In this document: in pieces, positions 36,229-45,836 of the stretch | Layout of the letters: each line of letters starts with the position of its first letter | Numbering within the stretch: position 1 is the first letter of the stretch | DNA from: Sphingomonas endophytica | GTDB lineage: Bacteria > Pseudomonadota > Alphaproteobacteria > Sphingomonadales > Sphingomonadaceae | DNA: 61,221 bases | Direction of reading: 5' to 3' | NCBI RefSeq assembly: GCF_001476895.1 | Contig: NZ_LDTB01000003.1 | Location: 1-61,221, forward strand | The notes under the pieces: generated by a model | The model's database searches: none | What the model saw: the letters and a program-made list of their open reading frames with translations, nothing else | Told to the model about the DNA's origin: nothing | Made by a program: the position numbers and the translations under genes

Positions 36229-37559
36229 GTCGCGTCACCATTCACGCGCTGATCGATGCGGACGACCGGCTGCTCAGCGCCGACGCGCGCTTTGTCGAGC
36301 TGAACGAGCGGGCGGCGGGTCGTCCGGGCGCGGCGCTGGCACTGGCGCCGGTGGTCGCGCTGCTGCGGGTTGCGCGCGGATTGCGGGTGCCGGTCGCGCG
36401 GACGGTGACGATCGCCGACGACGGGAACGACGGCGAATGGCATGTGCGTATGATCCCGGGCGATGACGGCGCCGTGGCGGTGGCGGGCACGTTGCTGCGC
36501 GAATATCCGGCGCGTTCGGGCTCGGTGGGAACGATCGCGCGCGTCATGCCGCCCGTCGGCGCGGACTGGAGCTGGGAAACGGACGCCACGCTGCGGATCA
36601 CCGGGATCGCACGCGAGGCGGTGAGGGATCACGCGCTGGACCCGGTCGCGATCCTGGGGCGGCCGCTTTCGACCTTGTTCGTCCTGGAGGCGACCGGCGA
36701 CGGCGGGATGCCGCTGCTGGAGGCGATGGCGACCGCGAGCAGCTTTACCGACCAGCGAGCCTCGCTGCGATCGACCGGCCGGCGGGTGCGGCTGGCGGCG
36801 AACGTCCGGTGCGATCCGCTGGGGCAGTTCGCGGGATTCGTCGGCGGCACCTTCACCGGCGTGCCCGAAAGCGGGGCGGACCGGCTGAGCAACGACTTCA
36901 ACGCCCGGTTGCACCGGGTTCTGCGCGGGCCGCTGGGTATGATCATCGCGCAGGCCGAAAGCATCCGCGCCGCCGACGCCGGGCCGGTCGACCCGCATTA
37001 CGTCGATTATGCCGCCGACATCGCCAGCGCGGGACGGCATTTGCTGGGGCTGGTGGACGATCTGGTCGACCTCGAGGCGATCGAGCGTCCCGATTTCACC
37101 ACCGCGCGTGACCGGATCGACCTGGCGGAGGTGGCGCGCGCGGCGGCCGGGTTGCTGGCGGTCGCGGCGGCGGAGGCCGACGTGACGATCGCGCCCCTGG
37201 CCGGCGAGGCGCCGGCGCTCGCGATCGGCGAATATCGCCGCGCGTTGCAGATCGTCGTCAACCTGCTGGGCAACGCGGTACGCTACTCGCCCGGCGGCAC
37301 GACGGTGCGGATGCGCGTGAAGCGCCGCGAAGGCCATGTCCAGCTGCTGGTGACGGATCAGGGGCGCGGCATCTCGGCGACGGATCAAGCACGCATCTTC
37401 GACAAGTTCGCGCGCGGCGATTCGAGCGAGCCGGGCGGCAACGGCCTCGGCCTCTACATCGCCCGGCGACTCGCCCAGGCGATGGACGGGACGTTGACGG
37501 TCAGGAGCGAGATGGGCGAGGGATCGTGCTTCACCTTGTCGCTGCCGGCCGCCGCATAG
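36225..37559 (+). CDS. Soluble sensor histidine kinase with atypical H-box
   Basis: A 444-residue cytoplasmic kinase: PAS-like region (about 100-215), dimerisation helix with presumptive phosphoacceptor His230 in LHRVLRGPLG, then HATPase_c with N-box NLLGNAVRYSPGG, G1 VTDQGRGIS, F-box IFDKFARG and G2 GNGLGLYIARRL. The residue after His is Arg instead of the usual Glu/Asp, a departure from the canonical H-E-x-R-T-P. No transmembrane segment and no response regulator nearby. ATG at 36225 is chosen over TTG at 36219 because of the ATGA coupling with the DUF2336 gene. Confidence 0.88.
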   Translation: MSRVTIHALIDADDRLLSADARFVELNERAAGRPGAALALAPVVALLRVARGLRVPVARTVTIADDGNDGEWHVRMIPGDDGAVAVAGTLLREYPARSGSVGTIARVMPPVGADWSWETDATLRITGIAREAVRDHALDPVAILGRPLSTLFVLEATGDGGMPLLEAMATASSFTDQRASLRSTGRRVRLAANVRCDPLGQFAGFVGGTFTGVPESGADRLSNDFNARLHRVLRGPLGMIIAQAESIRAADAGPVDPHYVDYAADIASAGRHLLGLVDDLVDLEAIERPDFTTARDRIDLAEVARAAAGLLAVAAAEADVTIAPLAGEAPALAIGEYRRALQIVVNLLGNAVRYSPGGTTVRMRVKRREGHVQLLVTDQGRGISATDQARIFDKFARGDSSEPGGNGLGLYIARRLAQAMDGTLTVRSEMGEGSCFTLSLPAAA

Positions 37560-37560
37560 C

Positions 37561-37761
37561 TCAGCGCAAGCGGCGCGCCAGCAGGATCAGCAGCAGTCCG
37601 AACACCGCCAGGCCGCTGCCGTAATCCGCCCATATGCTACGCCCCAGCATGAAGCTGGAGCGCGGCCAGTTAACATATCCCAGCCCCTGCGCGATCCAGA
37701 GCGTTCCCATCAGCGCGCAGAGCACGCCGATGACGGTCAGGATCGGGCGGAGCCGGAACAT
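37561..37761 (-). CDS. Small two-helix membrane protein
   Basis: A 66-residue protein with two hydrophobic helices (ILTVIGVLCALMGTLWIAQGLGYV and SGLAVFGLLLILLARR) separated by a short loop containing WPRSSFMLG. Unknown family function. It starts 10 bases after the gltA stop on the same strand, so it is probably the last gene of gltX-gltA. It stops 1 base from the convergent histidine kinase stop. Confidence 0.75.
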   Translation of the reverse strand: MFRLRPILTVIGVLCALMGTLWIAQGLGYVNWPRSSFMLGRSIWADYGSGLAVFGLLLILLARRLR

Positions 37762-37764
37762 GGT

Positions 37765-37788
37765 CGGTCGATCAGCGCTGATCGACCG
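37765..37788. promoter_or_regulatory. 24-bp perfect palindrome over the gltA stop
   Basis: Arms CGGTCGATCAGC (37765-37776) and GCTGATCGACCG (37777-37788) form an uninterrupted palindrome with no loop. It contains the gltA stop codon (TGA at 37774-37772) and the last codons encoding VDQR, and lies just before the small membrane gene. It could bind a dimeric regulator or form a cruciform; as an RNA hairpin it has no free loop. Chance is possible but unlikely at this length. Confidence 0.5.
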
Positions 37789-39055
37789 GGACGTAGGAAC
37801 GCTGCGCCGGGCCGGTGTACAGCTGGCGCGGGCGCCCGATCTTCTGGTCGGGATCGGTGATCATCTCGTTCCACTGCGCCACCCAGCCCACGGTGCGGGC
37901 CAGCGCGAACAGCACGGTGAACATGCTGGTCGGGAAGCCGATCGCCGACAGGATCACGCCGGAATAGAAGTCGACGTTGGGGAACAGCTTCTTCTCGACG
38001 AAATAATCGTCGCTCAGCGCGATCTCTTCCAGCCTCAACGCGGTCTCGAACAGCGGATCCTGCACGTTCAGCGCCTCGAACACCTCGCGCACCGTCTTCT
38101 GCATGACGGTCGCGCGCGGGTCGTAGTTCTTGTAGACGCGGTGGCCGAAGCCCATCAGGCGGAACGGATCGTTCTTGTCCTTGGCGCGCGCGATGAACTC
38201 GGGGATGCGCTCGGGCGTGCCGATCTCGTGCAGCATGTTCAGCGCCGCTTCGTTCGCGCCGCCGTGAGCCGGGCCCCACAGGCAGGCGATGCCGGCCGCG
38301 ATGCACGCGAACGGATTCGCGCCCGACGATCCCGCCAGACGGACGGTCGAGGTCGAGGCGTTCTGCTCGTGATCGGCGTGGAGGATGAAGATGCGATCCA
38401 TCGCCTTCTCCACCGCCGGGTTCACCACATACGGCTCGGCCGGAACGCCGAACGTCATGCGCAGGAAGTTGCCGGTGTAGGACAGCGAGTTGTCCGGATA
38501 CAGGAACGGCTGCCCGACGCTGTACTTGTACGCCATCGCCGCGATCGTCGGCATCTTGGCGATCAGGCGGTGCGACGCGATCATGCGCTGCTGCGGATCG
38601 TGGATGTCGGTCGAATCGTGATAGAAGGCCGACAGCGCGCCGACGACGCCGCACATGATCGCCATCGGATGCGCGTCGCGGCGGAACCCGCGGAAGAACT
38701 GCGCCAGCTGCTCATGCACCATCGTGTGGCGCGTGATCGTGTGCGTGAAATTGTCCAGCTCGCCCTGGTCCGGCAGCTCGCCGTTCAGCAGCAGGTAGCA
38801 GACCTCCATGAAGCTGGACGATTCCGCCAGCTCGCCGATCGGATAGCCACGGTGGAGCAGCACGCCCTCGTCGCCGTCGATATAGGTCAGCTTGGACTGG
38901 CACGACGCGGTCGAGGTGAAACCCGGATCGTAGGTGAACGCGCCGGTCTGTCCGTACAGCTTGCGGATGTCCACGACATCGGGGCCGACCGTGCCCGAGA
39001 GGACCGGATAGTCGAGCTCCTTGCCCGACAGCGAGAACTTGGCGGCTTCGGTCAT
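37772..39055 (-). CDS. gltA: Citrate synthase
   Basis: Type II hexameric citrate synthase, 427 residues, condensing oxaloacetate and acetyl-CoA at the start of the TCA cycle. Family landmarks: [24 protein letters not shown], the active-site His in [11 protein letters not shown], and [13 protein letters not shown] with the catalytic His and substrate Arg. The AGGAG ribosome-binding site overlaps the end of gltX, which ends 12 bases upstream, so the genes are co-transcribed. Confidence 0.97.
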   Translation of the reverse strand: MTEAAKFSLSGKELDYPVLSGTVGPDVVDIRKLYGQTGAFTYDPGFTSTASCQSKLTYIDGDEGVLLHRGYPIGELAESSSFMEVCYLLLNGELPDQGELDNFTHTITRHTMVHEQLAQFFRGFRRDAHPMAIMCGVVGALSAFYHDSTDIHDPQQRMIASHRLIAKMPTIAAMAYKYSVGQPFLYPDNSLSYTGNFLRMTFGVPAEPYVVNPAVEKAMDRIFILHADHEQNASTSTVRLAGSSGANPFACIAAGIACLWGPAHGGANEAALNMLHEIGTPERIPEFIARAKDKNDPFRLMGFGHRVYKNYDPRATVMQKTVREVFEALNVQDPLFETALRLEEIALSDDYFVEKKLFPNVDFYSGVILSAIGFPTSMFTVLFALARTVGWVAQWNEMITDPDQKIGRPRQLYTGPAQRSYVPVDQR

Positions 39056-39067
39056 GATCTTCTCCTG

Positions 39068-40516
39068 TCAGTCCCGGTGGCCGGGAATGTGGTCCGCGAT
39101 GCGGGCCAGGCTTTCATCGCGTCCTAGAAGGACGAGTACGTCGAAGATGCCCGGCGAGGTCTTGCGGCCGGTAAGGGCGACGCGAAGGGGCTGGGCGACC
39201 TGACCGAGCTTCACGCCCGCATCCTCGGCCACCGAACGCACCGCCGCTTCGGTCGTCTCCGTATCCCAGTTGTGCACCGCGTCAAGCGCTGTGTGCAGGC
39301 GCCCCAGCAATGCGGGCGCTTCCCCGGCCAGCAGCGGCTGCGCGGCGTCTTCCACCACCAGCGGACGCGGCGCGAACAGGAAGGCGGTCGTCGCCGCCAG
39401 TTCGTTCAGGTTCGCGGCGCGCGGCTTCAGTGACGGCATCGCCGCCAGCAGGATCGAACGTCGGGTATCGTCGTGATCGAACCCCAGCTTCTCCGCGATC
39501 AGATCGGCCAGCCGTGCGTCGTCGGCGGCGCGGATATAGTGCCCGTTCAGATTTTCCAGCTTCTTCAGGTCGAAGCGGCTCGGCGACTTGCCGACGCCCG
39601 CCAGATCGAACCATTCGATCGCTTCCGCGCGCGAAATGATCTCGGCATCGCCATGCCCCCAGCCGAGCCGGAGCAGGTAATTGTCGAGCGCCTCGGGCAG
39701 GATGCCCAGATCGTCGCGATACGCCTCGATCCCGACGGCGCCGTGGCGCTTCGACAGCTTCGCGCCGTCGCTGCCGTGGATCAGCGGGATGTGCGCATAG
39801 ACCGGGTCGGGCCAACCGCCCTCGATCGCATCCATCGCGCGATAGATCGGCAGCTGGCGGAATGCGTTGTTCAGGTGGTCGTCGCCCCGGATGACATGCG
39901 TCACCCCCATGTCGTGATCGTCGACGACGACCGCCAGCATATAGGTCGGCGTGCCGTTGGACCGCAGCAGGACCAGATCGTCCAGCTCGGCGTTCTGGAC
40001 GGTGACGCTGCCCTGCACCTGATCCTCGATCGTCACCGCGCCCTCGGTCGGCGCGCGCAGGCGGACGACATAGGGCTTGTCGGCGGGATGATCGGTGCGG
40101 TCGCGCCACGGCGAGCGGATGCGCAGTGGCTGCTTGGCGGCCTGCGCCTCGGCGCGCATCGCCTCCAGCTCTTCCTGCGTCAGGTAGCAGCGATAGGCAT
40201 GGCCGTGCTCGACCATCGTCCGCGCCACCTCGGCGTGACGATCGGCGCGCGCGAACTGATAGACCTCTTCGCCGTCCCAATCGAGTCCGAGCCAGCGCAT
40301 CCCCGACAGGATCGCGTCGATCGCCGGCTGGGTCGAGCGCGCGCGGTCGGTGTCTTCGATCCGCAGGCGGAACGTGCCGCCGTGATGGCGCGCATACAGC
40401 AGGTTGAACAGCGCGGTGCGCGCGCCGCCGATGTGAAGGAACCCCGTCGGCGACGGGGCGAAGCGGGTGACGACGGCGCGGCCGTCCGCGCTGGCGGTTT
40501 TGTCGGTTGCGCTCAA
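39068..40516 (-). CDS. gltX: Glutamate--tRNA ligase
   Basis: Class I aminoacyl-tRNA synthetase, 482 residues, charging tRNA-Glu (in many Alphaproteobacteria also mischarging tRNA-Gln before amidation). The HIGH-type motif is in [18 protein letters not shown] and the KMSKS-type motif is KLSKRHGAV. Alphaproteobacteria often have two GltX copies with different tRNA preference; which one this is cannot be told. It is divergent from comEC with 29 bases between starts, and followed by gltA after 12 bases. Confidence 0.96.
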   Translation of the reverse strand: MSATDKTASADGRAVVTRFAPSPTGFLHIGGARTALFNLLYARHHGGTFRLRIEDTDRARSTQPAIDAILSGMRWLGLDWDGEEVYQFARADRHAEVARTMVEHGHAYRCYLTQEELEAMRAEAQAAKQPLRIRSPWRDRTDHPADKPYVVRLRAPTEGAVTIEDQVQGSVTVQNAELDDLVLLRSNGTPTYMLAVVVDDHDMGVTHVIRGDDHLNNAFRQLPIYRAMDAIEGGWPDPVYAHIPLIHGSDGAKLSKRHGAVGIEAYRDDLGILPEALDNYLLRLGWGHGDAEIISRAEAIEWFDLAGVGKSPSRFDLKKLENLNGHYIRAADDARLADLIAEKLGFDHDDTRRSILLAAMPSLKPRAANLNELAATTAFLFAPRPLVVEDAAQPLLAGEAPALLGRLHTALDAVHNWDTETTEAAVRSVAEDAGVKLGQVAQPLRVALTGRKTSPGIFDVLVLLGRDESLARIADHIPGHRD

Positions 40517-40545
40517 GCGCGCTTGCTCCCAGGCTGGAAAATCGA

Positions 40546-42816
40546 ATGGCCAGTTCAGCCGCGCCCGCCTCTAGCAAAGCATTGCGCGCGCTTCAAACGC
40601 GGGCGCGGCTCGGCATCGCTTTGATACGTGGCCGCATCGAACACTGGCTGGAGGCGGAGCGCGACCAGCTGGTGCTCTGGGTGCCGGTCGCGCTGTGTGC
40701 GGGGGCGGGCGCGTGGTTCGTGCTGCCTGATGCGCGGGCGTGGGCGGCGGCGCTGCTGGGATCGCTGGCTATCGCGCTGGCGGCACTGGCCGGCGCGCGC
40801 GGCGGGCGCGGGCCGGCGTTGCTGGCGGGGGTGGCACTGGCGGTCGCGATCGGCCTGGCGCTGACATGGTGGCGCGCCGAGCGGGTGGCCGCGCCGCTGC
40901 TGGCGCGGCCGGTGATCGCGACGATCGCGGGGACCGTGACGCGCGTCGAGCCGCTGCCGGCGCGGCGGCTGGTTCGGGTCACGCTGGCGCTGCGCGGCTG
41001 GGACGCGCGGGTGGTGCCCGTGCCGGCACTGGTCCGCGTCAATCTGGAGACGACGGCGGTGCCGACCGGATTGGCGCGCGGGGCTGTGTTGCGCGTGCGC
41101 GCGCGGTTGATGCCGCCCGCTCCGCCGGCCGTGCCGGGTGCCTATGACTTCGCGCGGGTGGCGTGGTTCGCGGGGCTCGGGGCGAGCGGACGCGGCTTCG
41201 CGCCGGTGACATTGCTCTCTCCCGTGGCGATGACCGGGGAGGGGGTTCGCGAAAAGCTTACCCGCCATATCGAGGCGACATTGCCGGGCAGCGCGGGCGG
41301 GATCGCGGCGGCGCTGGCGACCGGCGACACCGGCGCGATCGCCGAGGACGATGCCGAGGCGATGCGCCGCGCCGGGCTCGCGCATCTGCTCTCGGTCAGC
41401 GGGCTGCACATCACGGCGGCCGTCGCGCTGGTGATGTGGCTGACGCTGCGGTTGCTGGCGCTGTCGCCGTGGCTGGCGCTCACCGGTCGGCTGCCGCTCG
41501 CCGCGGCGGCGGCGGGGGCGGTCGCCGCCATCGGCTATACATGGCTGACCGGCGCGCAGGTGCCGACGATCCGCAGCTGCGTCGCCGCGCTGATGGTGCT
41601 GGTCGCCCTGTCGCTGGGGCGGGAGGCGTTGACCTTGCGGCTGGTCGCGGTCGGCGCGCTGATCGTGGTGTTGCTCTGGCCCGAAGCGGTGGTCGGGGCC
41701 AGCTTCCAGCTGTCGTTCGCCGCCGTGACCGCGATCGTCGCGCTTCACGAACATCCGCATGTGCGGAGCTGGTTCGCGCCCCGCGACGAAGCGCGCTTGC
41801 GCAAGCTGGCGCGCGGGCTGGCATCGTTGCTGCTGACCGGCATGGTCGTGGAACTGGCGCTGATGCCGATCGCGGTATTCCACTTCCATCAGGCCGGATT
41901 GTACGGAGCGCTGGCCAATATCGTGGCGATCCCCCTGACCACCTTCGTGGTCATGCCGGTCGAGGCGCTGGCACTGCTGCTCGATACGACGGGGCTGGGG
42001 GCGCCGGCATGGTGGATGGCCCATAAGGCGCTCGACATCCTGTTGTGGATCGCGCGGACGGTGGCGGCGGCGCCGGGCGCGGTCGCCGCCGTGCCGGTGA
42101 TGCCCCGGGGGGCGTTCGCGGCGCTGCTCGGCGGCGGGCTGTGGCTGGCGATCTGGCGAACGCGCTGGCGGTATCTCGGGCTGCTGCCGATCGCGACGGG
42201 CGCGATCTGGACACTCGTCACGCCCGTGCCCGACCTGATCGTCACCGGCGACGGTCGCCATCTCGCGCTGCGTGACCAGAATGGGCAGGTCGCGATCCTG
42301 CGCGACCGCACCGGGGACTATATGCGGGATCTGCTGGCCGAGGCTGGCGGTCTGGACGGCGATCCGCTGCTCTTGAGCGACGCCGCCGGTGCGGCGTGCA
42401 ATCGCGATCTGTGCTGGATCGAACGCCGTCGCGGTGGCCGGACCTGGCGCATCCTTGCGACACGCAGCGCCTATCTGGTGCCGGCCGCTCGTCTCGTCCC
42501 GCTATGCCGCCGCGCCGACGTGGTGGTCAGCGATCGACGCCTGCCACGTCGCTGTCGCGCGCGCTGGCTGACGCTCGACCGCGCGACGCTTGTCGAAACC
42601 GGCGGCGTCGCCGTGACCTTCGCCACCGGGCGCGTCGCGACGGTCCGCTCGCCCGGCGACGCACACCCGTGGATCACGGCGGTCACGAATAGCGGCGCAG
42701 CAGCCCGGCCAGCTTCCCCTGCACGCGCACCTGCGCGGGCGCATAACGCTGCGGATCGTAGGCGCGATTGGCCGGATCGAGCCGGATCATCGCGCCTTCG
42801 TGGCGGAAATATTTGA
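40546..42816 (+). CDS. comEC: ComEC/Rec2 family DNA-uptake channel protein
   Basis: A 756-residue polytopic inner-membrane protein that carries single-stranded DNA into the cytoplasm during natural transformation. It has an N-terminal DUF4131-like region, an OB-like periplasmic segment, and the Competence domain ([21 protein letters not shown] and the [13 protein letters not shown] motif). The C terminus shows no HxHxDH metallo-beta-lactamase motif. The start at 40546 follows residues that overlap the gltX promoter region. The frame runs 134 bases into the 3' end of the convergent lexA gene, so the last ~45 residues (Ala/Arg/Pro-rich) are unusual. Confidence 0.9.
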   Translation: MASSAAPASSKALRALQTRARLGIALIRGRIEHWLEAERDQLVLWVPVALCAGAGAWFVLPDARAWAAALLGSLAIALAALAGARGGRGPALLAGVALAVAIGLALTWWRAERVAAPLLARPVIATIAGTVTRVEPLPARRLVRVTLALRGWDARVVPVPALVRVNLETTAVPTGLARGAVLRVRARLMPPAPPAVPGAYDFARVAWFAGLGASGRGFAPVTLLSPVAMTGEGVREKLTRHIEATLPGSAGGIAAALATGDTGAIAEDDAEAMRRAGLAHLLSVSGLHITAAVALVMWLTLRLLALSPWLALTGRLPLAAAAAGAVAAIGYTWLTGAQVPTIRSCVAALMVLVALSLGREALTLRLVAVGALIVVLLWPEAVVGASFQLSFAAVTAIVALHEHPHVRSWFAPRDEARLRKLARGLASLLLTGMVVELALMPIAVFHFHQAGLYGALANIVAIPLTTFVVMPVEALALLLDTTGLGAPAWWMAHKALDILLWIARTVAAAPGAVAAVPVMPRGAFAALLGGGLWLAIWRTRWRYLGLLPIATGAIWTLVTPVPDLIVTGDGRHLALRDQNGQVAILRDRTGDYMRDLLAEAGGLDGDPLLLSDAAGAACNRDLCWIERRRGGRTWRILATRSAYLVPAARLVPLCRRADVVVSDRRLPRRCRARWLTLDRATLVETGGVAVTFATGRVATVRSPGDAHPWITAVTNSGAAARPASPARAPARAHNAADRRRDWPDRAGSSRLRGGNI

Positions 42817-43345
42817 GCGTCGCCTCGCTGTCTTCGATCAGCGCCACGACGATCTCGCCGTCACGCGCCACCTCCTGCCGGCGGATCAGCGCATAATCGC
42901 CGTCGAAGATGCCCGCCTCGACCATCGAGTCGCCCGCCACCTCCAGCGCGAAATGCTCGCCCGATCCCAGCAGCGCCGCCGGTACCGGCAGCATCGTCGA
43001 TCCCTCGAACGCCTCGATCGGAACGCCGGCCGCGATCCGCCCGTGCAGCGGGATCTCGACGACGTCGTTCGCGGGCTCGGGCATCGCGCGCTTGATCGAC
43101 GGCGGCGCGGCCTTCTTCGCCTCGGCACCGCGCTCGGGTGCCTTCAGGACCTCCAGCGCGCGGGCGCGGTTCGGCAGCCGGCGCAGATAGCCGCGCTCTT
43201 CCAGTGCGCTGATCAGGCGGTGGACACCCGACTTGCTCTTCAGCTCAAGCGCGTCCTTCATTTCCTCGAACGAGGGCGACACGCCGGTATCGGCAAGGCG
43301 ATCTTCGATGAAGCAGATCAGCTCGTGCTGCTTGCGTGTCAGCAT
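42683..43345 (-). CDS. lexA: SOS repressor LexA
   Basis: A 220-residue self-cleaving repressor. The N-terminal winged helix starts [17 protein letters not shown]. The cleavage site is Ala106-Gly107 in RIAAGVPI, the catalytic Ser140 is in GDSM, and Lys178 is in EATLKYF. RecA filaments stimulate cleavage. The promoter holds three GAAC half-sites at 7-base spacing, so it is autoregulated. The 3' end overlaps the comEC frame by 134 bases on the opposite strand. Confidence 0.97.
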   Translation of the reverse strand: MLTRKQHELICFIEDRLADTGVSPSFEEMKDALELKSKSGVHRLISALEERGYLRRLPNRARALEVLKAPERGAEAKKAAPPSIKRAMPEPANDVVEIPLHGRIAAGVPIEAFEGSTMLPVPAALLGSGEHFALEVAGDSMVEAGIFDGDYALIRRQEVARDGEIVVALIEDSEATLKYFRHEGAMIRLDPANRAYDPQRYAPAQVRVQGKLAGLLRRYS

Positions 43346-43364
43346 GTCCCGGCGCCTTCCTCGT

Positions 43365-43407
43365 GAACGGATTGCGAACCTTTATGGAACATAGCGCGTG
43401 CCGTCAA
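43365..43407 (-). promoter_or_regulatory. lexA promoter with two overlapping LexA boxes
   Basis: On the + strand GAAC occurs at 43365-43368, 43376-43379 and 43387-43390, each 7 bases apart: two SOS boxes sharing the middle half-site. Read on the lexA strand, -35 TTGACG (43407-43402) and -10 TAAAGG (43384-43379) are 17 bases apart, and the half-sites cover the -10 and the start region. The -35 lies inside the end of moeA. Confidence 0.88.
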
Positions 43408-44582
43408 GCGATGATGAGGACTTCCGCCGAGTCGCCGGCGCGGGCCGGTGGCGCGTGCGGTTCGCGCACGATCAGGCAGGTCGACCGGGCCAGCGTCAGC
43501 AGCATCGAACTGTCCTGGATGGTCGAGGCGAAGGCGCGCCCGTCACGGATCTCGGCGCGCAGATAATCGGTGCGCTCGCCGTTGGCGGGGAGGTCTTCGC
43601 CCAGCAACATACGCGAAACCGGCGGGAAGGGGTGCGCGGCACCGCCCAGATGCGCGACCAGCGGGCGCACGAACAACAAGGCGGTGACGAATGCCGACAC
43701 CGGATTGCCCGGCAGCCCCACGACCGCCATCGCCCCGCGCCGCCCGGCCAGCATCGGCTTGCCCGGACGCAGCGCGATCCGCCAGAAATCGAGTGTCGCG
43801 CCCGCCGCCAGCAGCGCGGGACGGACCAGGTCATGATCGCCGACCGACGCGCCGCCGGTCGTCACCAGCACGTCCGCCTCGACCGTCGCGAACGCCTCGG
43901 TCAGCGTTTCCAGCCGGTCGGGCAGGATGCCGAGGTCGACGATCTCCGCGCCGCTTCCCGCCAGCAGCGACCGTAGCAGCAGGCGGTTGGATTCGGGCAG
44001 CGCGTCGCCCGGCGTTCCCGGCTCGACCAGCTCGTCGCCCGTCGCCGCCAGCGCGACCCGGACCGGCTTGGCGACCGGGACGCGCGCCACCCCGCCGGTC
44101 GCCGCGACCGCCAGTCGTGCCGGGGTCAGCCGTTCGCCGGCCGCGACCAGAATATCGCCCTCGGCAAAGTCCAGCCCGCGCCGCCGGACGTTGCGCCCGA
44201 CATGCGCGGGACCGTCACCCGCCAGCGTCAGGATCGCGCCGTCGCGGCCCGCCTCTTCCTGCACCAGCACGGTGTCGGCCCCCGCCGGCATCGCCGCCCC
44301 CGTGAAGATGCGAACCGCTTCGCCCGCCGCGATCGCGCCGGGAAACGGGGCACCGGCCGCGCTTTCACCGATGACGGTCAACGGCCCCGGCAGATCGGCA
44401 AAGCGCAGCGCATAGCCGTCCATCGCCGACAGGTCCCGCGATGGCTGCGTCCGCCGCGCGACGATCGGGGCGGTCGCCCAGCGCCCGAGCGCCGCGTCCA
44501 GCGCCACGTCGACCGAGGGAACGGGCGTCCCCAGCGCCAGCACGCGCGCCTGCGCCTCGGCGACGGGGAGCAACCCTGCCAT
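43404..44582 (-). CDS. moeA: Molybdopterin molybdenumtransferase
   Basis: A 392-residue gephyrin-like MoeA that inserts molybdate into adenylylated molybdopterin. It has an N-terminal MoeA domain (RRTQPSRDLSAMDGYALRF), a central MoaB/MogA-like fold with LVTTGGASVGDHDLV and VGLPGNPVSAFV, and a C-terminal domain IV. The ATG shares a base with the moaC stop (TGATG), making the pair coupled. It is the last gene of the trpG-trpD-trpC-moaC-moeA run. Confidence 0.94.
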   Translation of the reverse strand: MAGLLPVAEAQARVLALGTPVPSVDVALDAALGRWATAPIVARRTQPSRDLSAMDGYALRFADLPGPLTVIGESAAGAPFPGAIAAGEAVRIFTGAAMPAGADTVLVQEEAGRDGAILTLAGDGPAHVGRNVRRRGLDFAEGDILVAAGERLTPARLAVAATGGVARVPVAKPVRVALAATGDELVEPGTPGDALPESNRLLLRSLLAGSGAEIVDLGILPDRLETLTEAFATVEADVLVTTGGASVGDHDLVRPALLAAGATLDFWRIALRPGKPMLAGRRGAMAVVGLPGNPVSAFVTALLFVRPLVAHLGGAAHPFPPVSRMLLGEDLPANGERTDYLRAEIRDGRAFASTIQDSSMLLTLARSTCLIVREPHAPPARAGDSAEVLIIA

Positions 44583-45085
44583 CAGGCCCGCCAGTCGCCC
44601 GACCGTCCACCGCGCTTCTCGATCACGCGGATCCCGCCGATCGTCATCGTCTTGTCGAGCGCCTTGGCCATGTCATAGACGGTCAGCAGCGCGGCGGAGA
44701 CGGCGGTCAGCGCTTCCATCTCCACACCGGTCTTGCCGTCGGTGGCGACGGTCGCGGTGGCGGTGATGCCGTCGTCGCCAGGCGTCAGGTCGAGCGAGAC
44801 GCGCGTGATCGGCAGCGGGTGGCAGAGCGGGATCAGGTCGCTGGTGCGCTTGGCGGCCATGATTCCGGCGACACGCGCGACAGCCAGCACGTCGCCCTTC
44901 TTCACCGCCCCGGCGCGGATCGCCGCCAGTGCCTCGGGCGACATGACGATCCGTCCCGTCGCCACCGCCTCGCGCCGTGTGACCGCCTTGTCGCCGACAT
45001 CGACCATATGCGCCGCGCCATCGGCATCGAGATGGGTGAGCGCGCCCAAATCAGCCGACCATCGCGCGCGTCGCCGCGGCGACAT
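44582..45085 (-). CDS. moaC: Cyclic pyranopterin monophosphate synthase
   Basis: MoaC makes cyclic pyranopterin monophosphate, the first pterin intermediate of the molybdenum cofactor. Key segments: [26 protein letters not shown], the [10 protein letters not shown] active-site loop and [12 protein letters not shown]. The start at 45085 gives 167 residues but overlaps trpC by 35 bases; a TTG at 45049, 1 base after the trpC stop, would give 155 residues starting right at the conserved region. The N-terminal [12 protein letters not shown] looks like read-through of trpC sequence, so the shorter form is quite possible. Confidence 0.9.
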   Translation of the reverse strand: MSPRRRARWSADLGALTHLDADGAAHMVDVGDKAVTRREAVATGRIVMSPEALAAIRAGAVKKGDVLAVARVAGIMAAKRTSDLIPLCHPLPITRVSLDLTPGDDGITATATVATDGKTGVEMEALTAVSAALLTVYDMAKALDKTMTIGGIRVIEKRGGRSGDWRA

Positions 45086-45836
45086 CGTCCTGCCGCATCA
45101 GCGCTTCGCCGATCAGGAAGCAATGGACGCCATGTTCGGCGAGCGCGTCGAGATCGGCGCGCGTCGACAACCCGCTTTCCGCCACGAAGGTGCAGCCGGC
45201 CGGCGCATGCGACACCAGTTCGTAGGTACGACGAAAATCGACATCGAAGGTCTTGAGATTGCGGTTGTTGACCCCGATCAGCCGCGTCTTCAACCGGGCG
45301 GCGCGCGCCAGTTCGTCATGGTCGTGCACCTCGACCAGCACGTCCAGCCCGTGCTCGATCGCCGCCGCCTCGCATTCGGCGAGGCACACGTCGTCGATCG
45401 CGGCGGCGATCAGCAGGATCGCGTCGGCGCCGATGCTGCGCGCCTCCAGCACCTGCCACGGATCGACCGTGAAATCCTTGCGCAGCACCGGCAGCGAGCA
45501 GGCGGCCCGGGCGGCGATCAGATAATCCTCATGCCCCTGGAAATAGGGCGCGTCGGTCAGCACCGACAGGCACGCCGCGCCGCCTTCCGAATAGGCGCGC
45601 GCATGGGCGGGCGGGTCGAAGTCGGCGCGGATCAGACCCTTCGACGGGCTGGCCTTCTTGATCTCCGCGATCAGCGCATGGCGCCCGTCGGCGACCGTGC
45701 GGTCCAGCGCGGCACGGAAACCGCGCGGCGGGGTCTGCGCGGCGATCCGCGCATGGAGGGTGGCGGTGGAAACGGTCGCGCGGCGCGCGGCCACTTCCTT
45801 GCGCTTCGTGGCGCAGATGTCGGCGAGGATGGTCAT
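45051..45836 (-). CDS. trpC: Indole-3-glycerol phosphate synthase
   Basis: A 261-residue TIM-barrel enzyme closing the indole ring in tryptophan synthesis. The catalytic and substrate segments are [26 protein letters not shown] and [14 protein letters not shown], with the phosphate-binding [13 protein letters not shown] at the end. It is monofunctional (no PRAI domain). It overlaps trpD by 4 bases (ATGA) and is followed by moaC. Confidence 0.96.
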   Translation of the reverse strand: MTILADICATKRKEVAARRATVSTATLHARIAAQTPPRGFRAALDRTVADGRHALIAEIKKASPSKGLIRADFDPPAHARAYSEGGAACLSVLTDAPYFQGHEDYLIAARAACSLPVLRKDFTVDPWQVLEARSIGADAILLIAAAIDDVCLAECEAAAIEHGLDVLVEVHDHDELARAARLKTRLIGVNNRNLKTFDVDFRRTYELVSHAPAGCTFVAESGLSTRADLDALAEHGVHCFLIGEALMRQDDVAAATRAMVG

